DNA of 64,000 nucleotides, taken from the NCBI RefSeq assembly GCF_017833295.1, contig NZ_JAFIBW010000001.1:6190001-6254000 (forward strand). Reading direction: 5' to 3'. Under the pieces are notes generated by a model. The model was not told the origin of the DNA and searched no databases. It worked only from the letters and a program-made list of their open reading frames with translations. This DNA comes from Methylobacterium sp. PvR107. Its GTDB lineage: Bacteria; Pseudomonadota; Alphaproteobacteria; Rhizobiales; Beijerinckiaceae. Position 1 is the stretch's first letter. The number at the start of each line of letters is the position of its first letter. Shown in pieces: positions 44,330 to 57,151 of the stretch. The position numbers were made by a program, and so were the translations under genes.

Positions 44330-45184
44330 ATGACCGACCGCCGCAATGACGGACGCCCGCCGCATGGCCGGCCGCCCGGCCCGCACCGGCCGGGACACCG
44401 GCCCTTTCCGGCAGGTTCCCGGCGGGAGGCCGGTGGCCGAGCCGCAAGCCAAGCCAGAAGCCAAGCCGGCGCCGACGGATCCACCGTGCTCTACGGCTGG
44501 CACCCGGTAGTGCAGGCCCTGGGCAACGCGGCGCGCGGGCTGCACCGGCTGTTGGCCACGGAGAACGCGGCGGCGCGGCTCGAGGCGGAGTTCGGTGGCG
44601 CCCTGCGGATCGTCCCCGAACTGGTGCGGCCGAGCGAGATCGGCCGGCTGCTCGGGCCCGACGCGGTCCACCAGGGCCTGTATCTCGAGGCGGAGGCCCT
44701 GCCCGCCCCCGGTCTCGACGACCTGCCCGCCGACGCCTTGCTGCTGGCGCTCGACCAGATCACCGACCCGCACAATGTCGGGGCGATCGTGCGCACCGCC
44801 GCGGCCTTCGGGGTGGCGGGGATCGTCACCACGGCACGGCACGCACCGGGCGCCACCGGGGTCCTGGCGAAATCCGCCTCCGGCGGCCTTGAGCACGTGC
44901 CGTTCGTGACCGTCCGGAACCTCGCCGAGGCGCTGATCGCCTTGGGCGAGCGCGGCTTCACGCGGGTCGGTCTCGACTCCGATGCGCCCGAGAGCCTCGA
45001 CGCGCTGACGGTCGCCCGGCCGCTGGTGATCGTGCTGGGTGCCGAGGGCAAGGGCCTGCGCGAGCGCACCCGGAACTGCTGCGATGTCCTGGCCCGGATC
45101 CCGTTCTCGGGGGCGATCCGCAGCCTCAACGTCTCGAACGCGGCCGCCATCACCCTCTACGCCCTGGGCCGGATTCCGGCTTGA
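44330..45184 (+). CDS. rlmB: 23S rRNA (guanosine-2'-O-)-methyltransferase RlmB (TrmH/SPOUT family)
   Basis: SPOUT-fold RNA ribose methyltransferase, 284 residues. The N-terminal 40 residues are Arg/Pro/Gly-rich and disordered. The substrate-binding domain (from STVLYGWHPVVQAL) and the SAM knot follow, with DPHNVGAIVRTAAAFG, VLGAEGKGLR and SLNVSNAAAITLY motifs complete. ATG 44330 gives the shortest form with a normal family N-terminus; the frame runs upstream through the AT-rich origin tract and is not used there. RlmB versus a TrmH tRNA enzyme is chosen from the GWHPVVQAL start. Confidence 0.88.
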   Translation: MTDRRNDGRPPHGRPPGPHRPGHRPFPAGSRREAGGRAASQARSQAGADGSTVLYGWHPVVQALGNAARGLHRLLATENAAARLEAEFGGALRIVPELVRPSEIGRLLGPDAVHQGLYLEAEALPAPGLDDLPADALLLALDQITDPHNVGAIVRTAAAFGVAGIVTTARHAPGATGVLAKSASGGLEHVPFVTVRNLAEALIALGERGFTRVGLDSDAPESLDALTVARPLVIVLGAEGKGLRERTRNCCDVLARIPFSGAIRSLNVSNAAAITLYALGRIPA

Positions 45185-45375
45185 GGCGGCGTCCGGGGCA
45201 CGATCCTGCGTCAATGCCCGCCTGGGTCAGCGCCCGGGTCGGTGCTCTGCAGGCCGCCCGGAGACATCCGGAAACACGGCAGCGGCAGCGGCGGTCGTCG
45301 TTCGACCTAGTCAATATCCGCAACCTGCCGTAGAGTGACTGGCGAGGGGGGCGTAGCCTTGAGGGCGTGCGCCGG

Positions 45376-45630
45376 ATGCTGGACGATACATTGACCTACG
45401 GGGGCTGGGCTTTCAGCCTGTTCGCCCTCCTGGTGTGGGTGTGGCTCGCCCGGCGGGCCTTCCCGAGCTTCGACGCCTTCGTGAAGGGGTTCGACGACGA
45501 GCTGCATCTGGGTGCCAGCCCGGAGGAGCGCGCCCGCAGCGCGCGCTGGTATCAGGTCCGGCAAGCCGCCGTGGCCCTGACCGCCGTCGCCGCCCTGTGC
45601 CTGTCGATCGGCTTCGCGATCCCCGACTGA
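45376..45630 (+). CDS. Small membrane hypothetical protein
   Basis: An 84-residue protein with two predicted membrane helices (YGGWAFSLFALLVWVWLA and AAVALTAVAALCLSIGFA). A soluble loop SFDAFVKGFDDELHLGASPEERARSARWYQ lies between, shown here only to describe it. A GTG at 45367 is an alternative start. No family recognised. Confidence 0.6.
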   Translation: MLDDTLTYGGWAFSLFALLVWVWLARRAFPSFDAFVKGFDDELHLGASPEERARSARWYQVRQAAVALTAVAALCLSIGFAIPD

Positions 45631-45828
45631 TCGGACCGCTCCGGGACCCGCGCGGTCAGCCGCCCGGATGGAACGGCGCGGCGATCGCGCCCGATTGTGG
45701 CCCGGATCCGGGCCCGCCCGGCGGTTCCTCCGCCCAGCCCCTATCCCTGTTCCGGCGGCCGGGGGTGATGTACCGGGTCCCCACGAGCGCCCCAGGACGG
45801 TCCGGGGCGCGGAGGACGAGAGCCCGCC

Positions 45829-47259
45829 GTGCCACCCACCGTCGAAATCCCGGCCGCCCTTCCTCCGGGAGCCGCACGGCCGCGCGGCCCCGATATCGCG
45901 GCCCGTCTGGAGCGGCTGCCCATGTCGGGCTACCAGCGCAGGATCTTCGCGATCATCGCCTCTGCGTGGCTCGTCGACCAGATCGACGTGGCACTCCTGA
46001 CCTTCCTGCTCGGCTCGATCGTGGTGGCGTTCGGCCTGACCCCCACGGAGGCCGGCCAGCTCGCCGCCATGACCTTCGCGGGCCAGCTCGTGGGCAACAT
46101 CCTGGCCGGCACCGCCTCCGACCGGTTCGGCCGCAAGGCGGTGTTCCAGGTGACCATGGTGGTCTGGGGGCTGGCGAGCCTCGCGGCGGCGGCGGCCTGG
46201 AGCCTGCCCGTGCTGATGGCCTGCCGGTTCCTGATCGGGGTCGGGGTCGGCGGCGAGGCGCCAGTGGCCCAGGCCATGGTCTCGGAGATCGTCCCGGCCT
46301 CCGTGCGCGGCAAGTACATCGCGATCATGGAGGGGTTCTGGGCGGTGGGCTACGTCCTGTCGGGGGCGATCAGCTTCTTCGTGCTGCCCTATCTCGGCTG
46401 GCGCTGGGCCTTCGTGGTGGTGGGGCTGCTGTCGCTGGTGGTGCTGGCGGTCCGCCGATCCATGCCGGAATCGCCGCGCTGGCTCGCCGAGGCCGGACGC
46501 GGAGCGGAGGCGGAAGCCGTGATGGCCACGATGGAGCGGGCCGTGGAACGCGCCACCGGCCGGCCCCTGCCCCCGGTCGCCCCGGGCCTGGCCGCGGCTG
46601 CTGCCCCCTCCGGCCCGCGGCGCGGCGCCGTCGCGACCCTGTTCGCACCCGAATACCGGCTGCGCACCGTGATGGCGTTCGGCCTGTGGTTCTTCGCGCT
46701 GATCGGCTTCTTCGGGCTCAATTCCTGGATCGCCGTGCTGCTCAAGGAGCGCGGCTTCTCGATCGTCGGCTCGGTGGGCTTCGTCACCCTGATCACGCTC
46801 GGCGGCATTCCGGGCTTCGCGGCGGCGGCTCTGCTGCTCGAGCGGGTCGGCCGCAAGCCCGCCACCGCCCTCTTCCTGGTCTGCGCGGCGGCTTCGGCCT
46901 ACCTCTACGGCAATGCCGGCGGGGACGCGGTGCTGACCGTTGCGGGGGTCGCGGTGACGTGGCTGTTGGTCGCCGGCTTCGTCATGCAGTTCTTCATGTT
47001 CGGCATGTGGAGTTGCCTCTACGCCTACACGCCGGAACTGTACCCGACCCGGGCCAGGGCCACGGGGGCCGGCTTCGCCTCGGCCTTCGGGCGGATCGGC
47101 GCGATCCTGGGGCCGATGATCGTGCCGGTGCTGGTGCGCGATCACGGCCCGGCCGTGGCCTTCCAGGTCGGCGCGGGCGGCTTCCTGATCGCCGCCCTGC
47201 TGGTGCTGACCCTCGGCGTCGAGACCCGCGGCAAGGTGCTGGAGGCCGTCTCGCACTGA
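45829..47259 (+). CDS. MFS transporter, metabolite:H+ symporter/sugar-porter type
   Basis: A 476-residue transporter with about twelve membrane helices. The A-motif-like GTASDRFGRKAVFQ lies between helices 2 and 3. RFLIGVGVGGEAPVAQAM and the later YTPELYPTRARATGAG are the sugar-porter/aromatic-acid porter signatures. The N-terminal 35 residues are Pro-rich and cytoplasmic. Translation starts at GTG 45829. It precedes an amidohydrolase by 108 bp, so the pair may take up and degrade one compound, possibly a carboxylic or aromatic acid. Substrate unproven. Confidence 0.88.
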   Translation: MPPTVEIPAALPPGAARPRGPDIAARLERLPMSGYQRRIFAIIASAWLVDQIDVALLTFLLGSIVVAFGLTPTEAGQLAAMTFAGQLVGNILAGTASDRFGRKAVFQVTMVVWGLASLAAAAAWSLPVLMACRFLIGVGVGGEAPVAQAMVSEIVPASVRGKYIAIMEGFWAVGYVLSGAISFFVLPYLGWRWAFVVVGLLSLVVLAVRRSMPESPRWLAEAGRGAEAEAVMATMERAVERATGRPLPPVAPGLAAAAAPSGPRRGAVATLFAPEYRLRTVMAFGLWFFALIGFFGLNSWIAVLLKERGFSIVGSVGFVTLITLGGIPGFAAAALLLERVGRKPATALFLVCAAASAYLYGNAGGDAVLTVAGVAVTWLLVAGFVMQFFMFGMWSCLYAYTPELYPTRARATGAGFASAFGRIGAILGPMIVPVLVRDHGPAVAFQVGAGGFLIAALLVLTLGVETRGKVLEAVSH

Positions 47260-47279
47260 GGCGATCTGGAACCTGAACG

Positions 47280-47331
47280 GTCAGGGCTCCGCCCTGACGA
47301 CCCGCCAAAGGGCTCGGCCCTTTGGAAATCC
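47280..47331. repeat. Intergenic repeat, family 1 (copy C, partial)
   Basis: Carries GTCAGGGCTCCGCCCTGACG and CCAAAGGGCTCGGCCCTTTG, the two 3' hairpin modules of family 1. It lies between the transporter and amidohydrolase genes, 36 bp before the latter's start, and could modulate co-expression. Confidence 0.75.
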
Positions 47332-47367
47332 GAGCTATCCGCCGATCACACTGGGGAGTCACAAGAA

Positions 47368-48225
47368 ATGCCCGTCGTGGACATGCGCAGCCGGCCGACC
47401 TTTCTGCACCGGTTCTTCGGCGCCGAGCCCGACACGCCGGAATTCGGCATCGCGCGCTGGCTGAATGCCCGGGTCGGCAGCCGGGAGGTGGAGCACTTCA
47501 CCCGCGGCGCGACGATCGAGGGCTTCCGCGCCGAGATGGACGGGGCCGGCATCGACGTCGCAATCATGGTCGCCCGCTCGGTGCCGGGCGTGCGGGTCAC
47601 GAACGACGCGCTGGCGGAGGCCGCCCGGCACGACCCGAAGCGGCTGATCGGCATCGCCTCGGTGGATCCGGTGAAGCTCGGCCGCAAGGCCGCGGTCGCG
47701 GAGGCGAAGCGCGCCGTGACCGAGCTCGGCTTCAAGGGCATCAACCTCGATGCCGGCTTCTACCGCGAGGCCATGACGGCCGACGACGAGCGCCTGATGC
47801 CGCTCTACGACCTGTGCCAGGATCTCAAGGTCCCGGCCTTCGTGATGTCGGGGCCGACGACGCCGGACCTGCGCCTCAACGACCCGCTCGCGGTCGACCG
47901 GGTCGCCCGGACCTTCCCGAAGCTGCCGATCGTGTGCTGCCACGGGTTCTACCCGCGCGTCGCCGACATGGTGACGGTGGCGCTCCGCAACGAGAACGTC
48001 TTCGTCTCGCCGGACATGTACACGTTCGCGCCGGGCGGCGGCCTCTACGTCGAGGCGGCGAACAGGTTCATGAGGGATCAGTTCCTGTTCGGCTCCTCGT
48101 TCCCGTTCCGCCCGATGGGCCAGGGCGTCGCGGATTTCCGCGGCCTCGGCCTGTCGGAGGAGGCCCTGGACGCCGCCCTCTGGCGCAACGCCGACCGGCT
48201 CCTCGGGCTCGGCCTGGGGGCGTAG
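47368..48225 (+). CDS. Amidohydrolase-2 family protein with degenerate metal site
   Basis: A 285-residue TIM-barrel protein. IASVDPVKLGRKAAVAEAKR, LGFKGINLDAGFY and FPKLPIVCCHGFYPR are the family core, related to gamma-resorcylate decarboxylase-like hydrolases. The N-terminal HxH metal motif is replaced by VVDMRSRP, and the late Asp of FGSDYP is Ser (FGSSFPF). Only the His of CCHGFYPR remains, so the protein may use no metal, or another site. The preceding transporter gene may supply its substrate. Function uncertain. Confidence 0.75.
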   Translation: MPVVDMRSRPTFLHRFFGAEPDTPEFGIARWLNARVGSREVEHFTRGATIEGFRAEMDGAGIDVAIMVARSVPGVRVTNDALAEAARHDPKRLIGIASVDPVKLGRKAAVAEAKRAVTELGFKGINLDAGFYREAMTADDERLMPLYDLCQDLKVPAFVMSGPTTPDLRLNDPLAVDRVARTFPKLPIVCCHGFYPRVADMVTVALRNENVFVSPDMYTFAPGGGLYVEAANRFMRDQFLFGSSFPFRPMGQGVADFRGLGLSEEALDAALWRNADRLLGLGLGA

Positions 48226-48233
48226 GGACAGTC

Positions 48234-48329
48234 GGGTCTCGAAAGGTCGAGACCTTTCGCGGGCACGGCCCGAATGTCGGGGCGCTGCCCCGACGCCCCG
48301 CCAAAGGGCTGAGCCCTTTGGGATCCCGC
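48234..48329. repeat. Intergenic repeat, family 1 (copy D, full length)
   Basis: Modules TCGAAAGGTCGAGACCTTTC, GTCGGGGCGCTGCCCCGAC and CCAAAGGGCTGAGCCCTTTG follow in the same order as at 26964-27064. It ends right at the stop codon of the chemoreceptor gene, between convergent genes. Confidence 0.8.
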
Positions 48330-48330
48330 T

Positions 48331-50379
48331 TCAGGCTGCGCGGACCTGGGCCAGGAAGTCCTCCACCGCGCCGCGCAGGTCGCCCGCCTGCCGGGAGAGG
48401 TCGCCGGCCGCCTGGAGCACCTGGGCCGAGCCCTGGCTCGCCGTGCCGGCCGCCGCGCCGACGCCCGCCATATGCTTCGAGACCCCGCTGGTGTCCTGCG
48501 AGGTCTGCGCGGTGGTCCGGGCGATCTCCGCGGTCGCGCCGCCCTGCTGCTCGACCATGGCGGCGATCTCGGCGCCGATCCGCGCCAGGGTGCGGATCAC
48601 CTTGGTGATGCCGCCGATGGACCGGACCGAGGCCTCCGTCGATCCGGTGATCTCCGCGACCTTGGCGGCGATCTCCGCGGTGGCCCGGGCCGTCTGCTCG
48701 GCGAGGTGCTTCACCTCGGCGGCCACCACCGCGAAGCCGCGGCCGGCCTCGCCCGCGCGCGCCGCCTCGATGGTGGCGTTGAGCGCCAGAAGGTTCGTCT
48801 GGCCGGCGATCTGCGAGATCATCGCGACGATCTCCCCGATGCTGCCGGCGGCCCGGGCGAGGCGGTGCACCTCCCCGGCCATCCCGTCCGCATCCCGGGT
48901 CGCCGCGGCCGCGAGGTCGGCCGAGGCCCCGACCTGCACGCCGATCTCCCGTACCGAGGCGGTGAGCTCCTCGGTGGCCGCCGCCACCGTGTCGGCCGAA
49001 CGTGCGGCAGAATCCGCGGATTCCGCGACCGTGCGGCTGAGATCGGTCGTGTCCTGCGCGGCCCGGGCCATGCCGTGCGCGGCGGCCTCCAGCCGTCCGG
49101 ACGCCGCCGAGACCGCCGCCACGATGCCGCCGATCTGGCGCTCGAAGCTGTCGGCGAGGCCGCGGGCGGCCGCCCGCTGGGCGGCGCGGGTCTCGGCGGC
49201 CAGCCGCTCCTGCGCGGCCCGGGCCGCCCGGCGCTCGGCGACGCTGTCGCGGAAGGCGAGCGCGGCGGCGGCGATCGCCCGGACCTCGCGCGGGCCGCCG
49301 GACGGGATTGCCAGATCCTCGGTCCCCGCGTCGCGGCCGATCGCGGTCAGCACCCGCGCCATCCGGGCCAGCGGCCGGGCGATCGCGGTGCCGAGCCAGG
49401 CCGCGAGGCCGGCCGAGAGCGCGAACAGGACGAGCCCTCCGGCGATCCAGAGGGTCAGCATCCGGTCGGCCTGCGCGCGCACCGCGCCGGCGGCCGCCAC
49501 GAGGTCGGCGGTCAGCCGGTCCTCCACGCCCTTCAGGGCGTCGATCCGCTGCGTGGCGAGGCGGAACCAGGCGGGCGCGTCGCGGAAGGCGAGCGACGTC
49601 CCCGGCATCGTTGCCTGCGCGCCCTCGCGCAGGCGCGCCACCGCCCGGGCCGGCTCGGTCGCCTCGGCGGCGTCGAGCAGGACCGCCTGTCCGGCCTCGG
49701 CCCCGGCCCGGAACAGGGCGGCATGGGTCGCCTGCTCGGCCGAGAGCGCGACGAGCCGGCGCGCGGCCGCGAGGTCCAGGCTGCCGGACGCGAAGGCGGC
49801 CGAGACGGCGGCCCGCTCCTGGCCCGCGGCCTCCTTCAGCGCCAGGAAGGCCGCGTAGGCGTTCGCCCGGGCGGCGAGGCCGGCCTCGTCGATCACGCCG
49901 CCCATCGCCCGCACCAGCCCGAGCCCCTCGCCGATCAGACCGGTGTAGAAGGCGGCCGCCTGCGGCGCGCTCGGGCCGAGGGCATCGACGCCCCGGCGCT
50001 GCGCCGCGAGCCCGGTCAGCGCCGTGGCGAACCCCCTGCCCCGGGCCGCGAAGTGCGGACCGAAGCCGGTCGCGCCCGCCATGGCCTCGGGCAGGCCGGC
50101 CAGCGCCGCGTCGGTGCGCCCGCGCTGGGCCGCCAGCTCCGGCCCGAACTGCGCGCCCTTCGCGCCCAGGAACAGGCTGGAGGCGCCGCGCTCGCGCTGG
50201 GCCTCGTGCACGAAGGCGCTGATCCGCGAGGCGAGGCCGACCAGGCTCTCGACCCGGTCCATCTCGGCCCGCCGCGCCCACTGGTCGGACACCGCGAGGC
50301 CCGCCGCCCCCGCGAAGGCAAGGCACGGGGCGAGCGCCACCGCCAGGATGCGGGCGCGGAGCGAGGCGAGGATCGGCAT
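48331..50379 (-). CDS. Methyl-accepting chemotaxis protein with NIT (nitrate/nitrite sensor) domain
   Basis: A 682-residue chemoreceptor. Membrane helix 1 is at about 8-30 and helix 2 near 308-330. The periplasmic part between has the NIT pattern ([19 protein letters not shown], then [14 protein letters not shown]) known from nitrate/nitrite receptors. HAMP (about 333-385) and the signalling tip [20 protein letters not shown] follow, with [17 protein letters not shown] after it. It would report the ligand to CheA/CheW. The ligand is inferred from the domain only. No che gene lies nearby. Confidence 0.9.
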   Translation of the reverse strand: MPILASLRARILAVALAPCLAFAGAAGLAVSDQWARRAEMDRVESLVGLASRISAFVHEAQRERGASSLFLGAKGAQFGPELAAQRGRTDAALAGLPEAMAGATGFGPHFAARGRGFATALTGLAAQRRGVDALGPSAPQAAAFYTGLIGEGLGLVRAMGGVIDEAGLAARANAYAAFLALKEAAGQERAAVSAAFASGSLDLAAARRLVALSAEQATHAALFRAGAEAGQAVLLDAAEATEPARAVARLREGAQATMPGTSLAFRDAPAWFRLATQRIDALKGVEDRLTADLVAAAGAVRAQADRMLTLWIAGGLVLFALSAGLAAWLGTAIARPLARMARVLTAIGRDAGTEDLAIPSGGPREVRAIAAAALAFRDSVAERRAARAAQERLAAETRAAQRAAARGLADSFERQIGGIVAAVSAASGRLEAAAHGMARAAQDTTDLSRTVAESADSAARSADTVAAATEELTASVREIGVQVGASADLAAAATRDADGMAGEVHRLARAAGSIGEIVAMISQIAGQTNLLALNATIEAARAGEAGRGFAVVAAEVKHLAEQTARATAEIAAKVAEITGSTEASVRSIGGITKVIRTLARIGAEIAAMVEQQGGATAEIARTTAQTSQDTSGVSKHMAGVGAAAGTASQGSAQVLQAAGDLSRQAGDLRGAVEDFLAQVRAA

Positions 50380-50492
50380 CGGTGGATCTGGAAGTGTCCG
50401 GAAGAAGACGGTTCACCATCCGGCCAAGTCTTAAAGAACACGTTATAGGTCTGCCAAGGCCGCCGGTCCCGCCTGCCCAATCAAGCGGCGTC

Positions 50493-50840
50493 CTAGGCGG
50501 TCGCTGCCTGATCGGCGTGCAGGTCTCCCCAGGTCTTCAGGGCGCGGATGACCGGTTCCAGGGAGCGCCCGCGCGTGGTCAGGCTGTATTCGACCTTGGG
50601 CGGGACTTGAGCGTAGACCGTCCGGGTGATCAGGCCGTCCGCCTCCATTTCGCGCAGCTGGTTCGTGAGCATGCGCTGGGTCACGCTGGTCAGCCGCCGG
50701 CGGATCTCGCTGAACCGCAGGGTCCCTTCCAGCAGGTGATAGAGGATCACGCCCTTCCACTTGCCGTCGATGAACCGGAGGGTCGCCTCGACGGCGCAGC
50801 CGGGGCTGCAGGCGCCGGCGTGATGGCGGGTGCGCGGCAT
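50493..50840 (-). CDS. HxlR-family transcriptional regulator
   Basis: A 115-residue winged-helix regulator: KWKGVILYHLLEGTLRFSEI, then RRLTSVTQRMLTNQLREME and DGLITRTVYAQVPPKVEYSL, the complete HxlR core. Two Cys near the N-terminus (ACSPGCAVE) may be redox-sensitive, as in QorR- or HypR-type members. It is divergent from a quinone oxidoreductase gene (110 bp between starts), the usual HxlR/qor pairing, so it probably represses that gene until a quinone or thiol-reactive compound appears. Confidence 0.92.
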   Translation of the reverse strand: MPRTRHHAGACSPGCAVEATLRFIDGKWKGVILYHLLEGTLRFSEIRRRLTSVTQRMLTNQLREMEADGLITRTVYAQVPPKVEYSLTTRGRSLEPVIRALKTWGDLHADQAATA

Positions 50841-50950
50841 GGCGATGTCTCCGACGGTATCATTCTCGTCACTATGGGCGTTTTATGTGCGTACTTGCGG
50901 TCCGTGAAGGCGGGCGGCATCTCCTGCGGCGACAGCCCGAGGAGACCACG

Positions 50951-51970
50951 ATGCGCGCCGTCGGCTACCGCAAGTCCCTGCCGATCACCGATCCCGAAGC
51001 CCTGGTCGATTGCGACCTGCCGCAGCCCGAGCCCGGCCCGCACGACCTGCTGGTGAAGGTCGAGGCGGTCTCGGTGAACCCGGTCGACACCAAGGTCCGG
51101 CGCCGGGCCGAGCCGGAGGAAGGCGGCGTCAGGGTGCTGGGCTGGGACGCGGCCGGCACCGTCGTGGCCGCGGGCGCGGAGGTCCAAAACTTCGCACTGG
51201 GCGACGCGGTGTTCTATGCGGGCGACCTCACCCGGCCGGGGACGAACGCGGAATTCCATTGCGTCGATGCCCGCATCGTCGGGCACAAGCCCCAAACCCT
51301 CGACTGGGCGCAGGCCGCCGCCCTGCCGCTCACCGCGATCACCGCCTGGGAGACCCTGGTCGACCGGCTCGACGCGGGAAAGCCCGTGCCCGGGGCCGCC
51401 CCGGCGATCCTGATCGTCGGCGGCGCGGGGGGCGTCGGCTCGGTGGCGATCCAGCTCGCCCGGAATCTCACCGGCCTCACCGTGATCGCCACCGCGTCGC
51501 GGCCCGAGACGGCGCAATGGTGCCGGGACCTCGGCGCGCATCACGTGGTCGACCATTCCAGGCCCCTGGCGGCCGCGGTCGCGGCCCTGGGGCTCGGCGC
51601 GCCGGGTCTGGTCTTCTCCACGACCAACACCGACGCGCACCTCGCCGCGATCGCCGAGCTCATCGCCCCGCAGGGCCGCCTCGCCCTGATCGACGATCCG
51701 GAGCGCCTCGATGTCGGGCTCCTCAAGCGCAAGAGCCTGTCGCTGCACTGGGAGTTCATGTTCACCCGGTCGATGTTCGCCACCGCCGACATCGCCGCCC
51801 AGGGCGCGCTGCTCGACGAGGTCGCCCGCCTCGTTGACGCGGGCCGCCTGCGCACCACTCTGGGAGAGCATTACGGCCGGATCGACGCCGCGAACCTGCG
51901 GCGCGCCCATGCGCTGATCGAGAGCGGGCGCGCCAAGGGCAAGATCGTGCTCGCAGGCTTTTCGGCGTGA
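50951..51970 (+). CDS. Zinc-type alcohol dehydrogenase-like quinone oxidoreductase (ZADH)
   Basis: A 339-residue MDR-superfamily enzyme without catalytic zinc Cys. The N-domain starts RAVGYRKSLPITDPEAL; NPVDTKVRRR and VLGWDAAGTVVAAG follow. The NADPH motif is GGAGGVGSVAIQLARN. It belongs to the quinone/enone reductase group. GAGGAGACCACG precedes the ATG. The divergent HxlR gene is the likely regulator and a cupin gene follows 11 bp on. Together they look like a small electrophile-defence unit, an inference from arrangement. Confidence 0.9.
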   Translation: MRAVGYRKSLPITDPEALVDCDLPQPEPGPHDLLVKVEAVSVNPVDTKVRRRAEPEEGGVRVLGWDAAGTVVAAGAEVQNFALGDAVFYAGDLTRPGTNAEFHCVDARIVGHKPQTLDWAQAAALPLTAITAWETLVDRLDAGKPVPGAAPAILIVGGAGGVGSVAIQLARNLTGLTVIATASRPETAQWCRDLGAHHVVDHSRPLAAAVAALGLGAPGLVFSTTNTDAHLAAIAELIAPQGRLALIDDPERLDVGLLKRKSLSLHWEFMFTRSMFATADIAAQGALLDEVARLVDAGRLRTTLGEHYGRIDAANLRRAHALIESGRAKGKIVLAGFSA

Positions 51971-51981
51971 CGGGGGACAGG

Positions 51982-52398
51982 ATGGCGGAAACCGGCATCT
52001 TCGACGTGGCGGCGCTGGCGGCGGCGCTGCCCGACAGCGCCAGCACGCTCCTGGTCGACACCTATCTGACCGACCGGGCGGCGGCGAGCGCCCGGGTGTT
52101 CCGGGTCTACCGCCCGACCCCGCCGCATTACCACGCCACCTGCGACGAGTACCTGTACTGCCTGTCGGGCCGGGGCACCTTCTGGATGGGCGACCCCGCC
52201 TCCGTGGCCGCGTTCGGGCCCGGCCAGCTGCTGTTCTTCGCCAAGGGCACGGTCCACGCCATGCCGGAGATCGAGCCCGGCACGCCGGTGACCTTCCTGT
52301 CGCTCGACACGCCCCGGCGGCCACCCAGCGACATCGTCTTCGTCAACCCGGAGGACGGCAGCCCCGCGACTTTCATGGCGCGCAACGCCGATGCGTGA
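51982..52398 (+). CDS. Cupin-domain protein
   Basis: A 138-residue single cupin. Metal ligands are visible in PPHYHATCDEYLYCLSGRG (two His and Glu) and in FAKGTVHAMPEI (late His). ATG 51982 follows GGGGGACAGG; a GTG overlapping the previous stop is possible. It directly follows the quinone oxidoreductase and is probably cotranscribed. Such small cupins are isomerases or dioxygenases; the reaction here is unknown. The gene is convergent with the MFS gene, 3 bp apart. Confidence 0.85.
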   Translation: MAETGIFDVAALAAALPDSASTLLVDTYLTDRAAASARVFRVYRPTPPHYHATCDEYLYCLSGRGTFWMGDPASVAAFGPGQLLFFAKGTVHAMPEIEPGTPVTFLSLDTPRRPPSDIVFVNPEDGSPATFMARNADA

Positions 52399-52401
52399 GC
52401 C

Positions 52402-53571
52402 TCACGCCCGCAGGGACCGCCCGGCCGCCGCCACGCCGAGGAGAAGCGCCGCCACGATCAGCAGCGCCGCGGGCAGGCCGAGCGCCTGCGCGGCGAAGCC
52501 GATCAGCGCCGGGCCCGCCAGCACCCCGGCATAGCCCAGCGTCGTCACCGCCGGCACCGCCACGCTCGCGGGCATCGCGGTCTGGCGGCCGGCGGCCGTG
52601 AACAGGACCGGGACGATATTGGCGCAGCCCGCCCCGACCAGGGCGTAGCCGCCCAGCGCCGCCTCCCAGGCCGGAACCAGAACCGAGAGCGCGAGACCCG
52701 CGGCCGCCAGCAGGCCGCCGAGGACCACCACGCGCCGCCTTCCGAGCCGGGCCACCACCCGGTCGCCGCCGAGCCGCCCGGCCGTCATGGTCACCGAGAA
52801 GGCCGCGTAGCCCAGCGCCGCCCAGGCCGGATCGAGACCGCGCTGCTGGATCAGGAACAGGGCGCTCCAGTCGAGGGCCGAGCCCTCGGTGAGGAACACC
52901 ACGAAGCAGAGCAGGCCCAGCACCAGCACCGGGCCGCGGGGCAGCGCGAAGGCGGGCCCGCTCCCCCCTGTCCGGTTGGCCCGCAGAATGCCGGGCCAGG
53001 CGGCCGCGAACAGGGCCGCGATGCCGGCGACCAGGATCAGAACGCTCCAGCCCGCGCCGAGGCCGGTGGCCAGCAGGACGCTGGCCAGCAGCGCCCCCAG
53101 GATGCAGCCGAGGCTGTAGAGGCCGTGGAAGCCCGACATCATCGGGCGCCCGCCCGCGCGCTCCACCGCGACGGCCTGCAGGTTCATGACGCAGTCGATC
53201 GCCCCCATCCCGGCCCCGAACAGCAGAAGCGCTCCGGTGAGCGGCACGAGTCCCGCGCCCACGGCCAGCACCGGCAGCGCGAGGCCGAGCGCCAGCGTGC
53301 CGGCGAGCAGGACCGGCCGGAAGCCGAGGCGCGCGGCCGCCATCCCGGCGCTCGGCATCGCCAGGATCGAACCGATGCCGAAGGTGAGGAGCAGCAGGCC
53401 GAGCCCGGCCGCGTCGAGACCGGCGCGGTCCTTCACCAGCGGCACCAGGGGCGCCCAGGTGGCGTTGGCGATCCCGACGATCAGGAACAGCAGCCGCGTC
53501 GACAGCCTCTGCTGGGCCCGGTCGTCGGCCCTGGGGATGGCAACCGGATCGGTCAGGTCGCGTGCTGGCAT
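52402..53571 (-). CDS. MFS transporter (FucP/YbjJ-like)
   Basis: A 389-residue transporter with about twelve membrane helices. Motifs include the N-terminal [20 protein letters not shown] and [20 protein letters not shown], plus [15 protein letters not shown], shared with YbjJ-like and fucose-permease-like exporters. Substrate unknown. ATG 53571 aligns with the family; the longer frame upstream overlaps a repeat. No ligand link to the neighbouring uvrA. Confidence 0.87.
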   Translation of the reverse strand: MPARDLTDPVAIPRADDRAQQRLSTRLLFLIVGIANATWAPLVPLVKDRAGLDAAGLGLLLLTFGIGSILAMPSAGMAAARLGFRPVLLAGTLALGLALPVLAVGAGLVPLTGALLLFGAGMGAIDCVMNLQAVAVERAGGRPMMSGFHGLYSLGCILGALLASVLLATGLGAGWSVLILVAGIAALFAAAWPGILRANRTGGSGPAFALPRGPVLVLGLLCFVVFLTEGSALDWSALFLIQQRGLDPAWAALGYAAFSVTMTAGRLGGDRVVARLGRRRVVVLGGLLAAAGLALSVLVPAWEAALGGYALVGAGCANIVPVLFTAAGRQTAMPASVAVPAVTTLGYAGVLAGPALIGFAAQALGLPAALLIVAALLLGVAAAGRSLRA

Positions 53572-53713
53572 CGGCACCTGTCTGGATGGGGATCTGAGCG
53601 TGGGATCTGGCGGCGTGGATCTCGGTTCCCGCGGTGCATCACCGGAGATGGGCCAAGGTTTGGCGAACATAGGGCCGCCGACGCTGAGGGCGGCCGTCGG
53701 CTGCACCGCATCG

Positions 53714-53793
53714 GCGCGAGCGCAGCGACCCGGGGACGCAGAGCGCCGTCGAACGCGGCGCTGCCCTGGATTGCTTCGCTGCGCTCGCAAGGA
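53714..53793. repeat. Palindromic intergenic repeat, family 2 (copy 3)
   Basis: Left arm GCGCGAGCGCAGCGACCCGG and right arm CTGGATTGCTTCGCTGCGCT, an imperfect inverted repeat. It lies in the 412-bp gap between the MFS gene and uvrA, which otherwise shows no gene. Compare 2588-2680 and 17182-17273. Confidence 0.7.
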
Positions 53794-53983
53794 CAGTTGC
53801 GCGCTCGCGGAGCGGTTGCCGCCGTACGCGTTTCGTTCTAGCAAGGGCGGCGCATGTCGGGCCTGCGTCCCGCCGGCCGCATCTTGCCATGGGCCCTTCG
53901 GGCTCGACATGAGTCGATGCGGCGGCTGGCCCGCGCGCGAATCCGATCCGACCGCGTCGACGCCTCGAAAGACCGCCGCCCCC

Positions 53984-57151
<3,168 letters not shown>

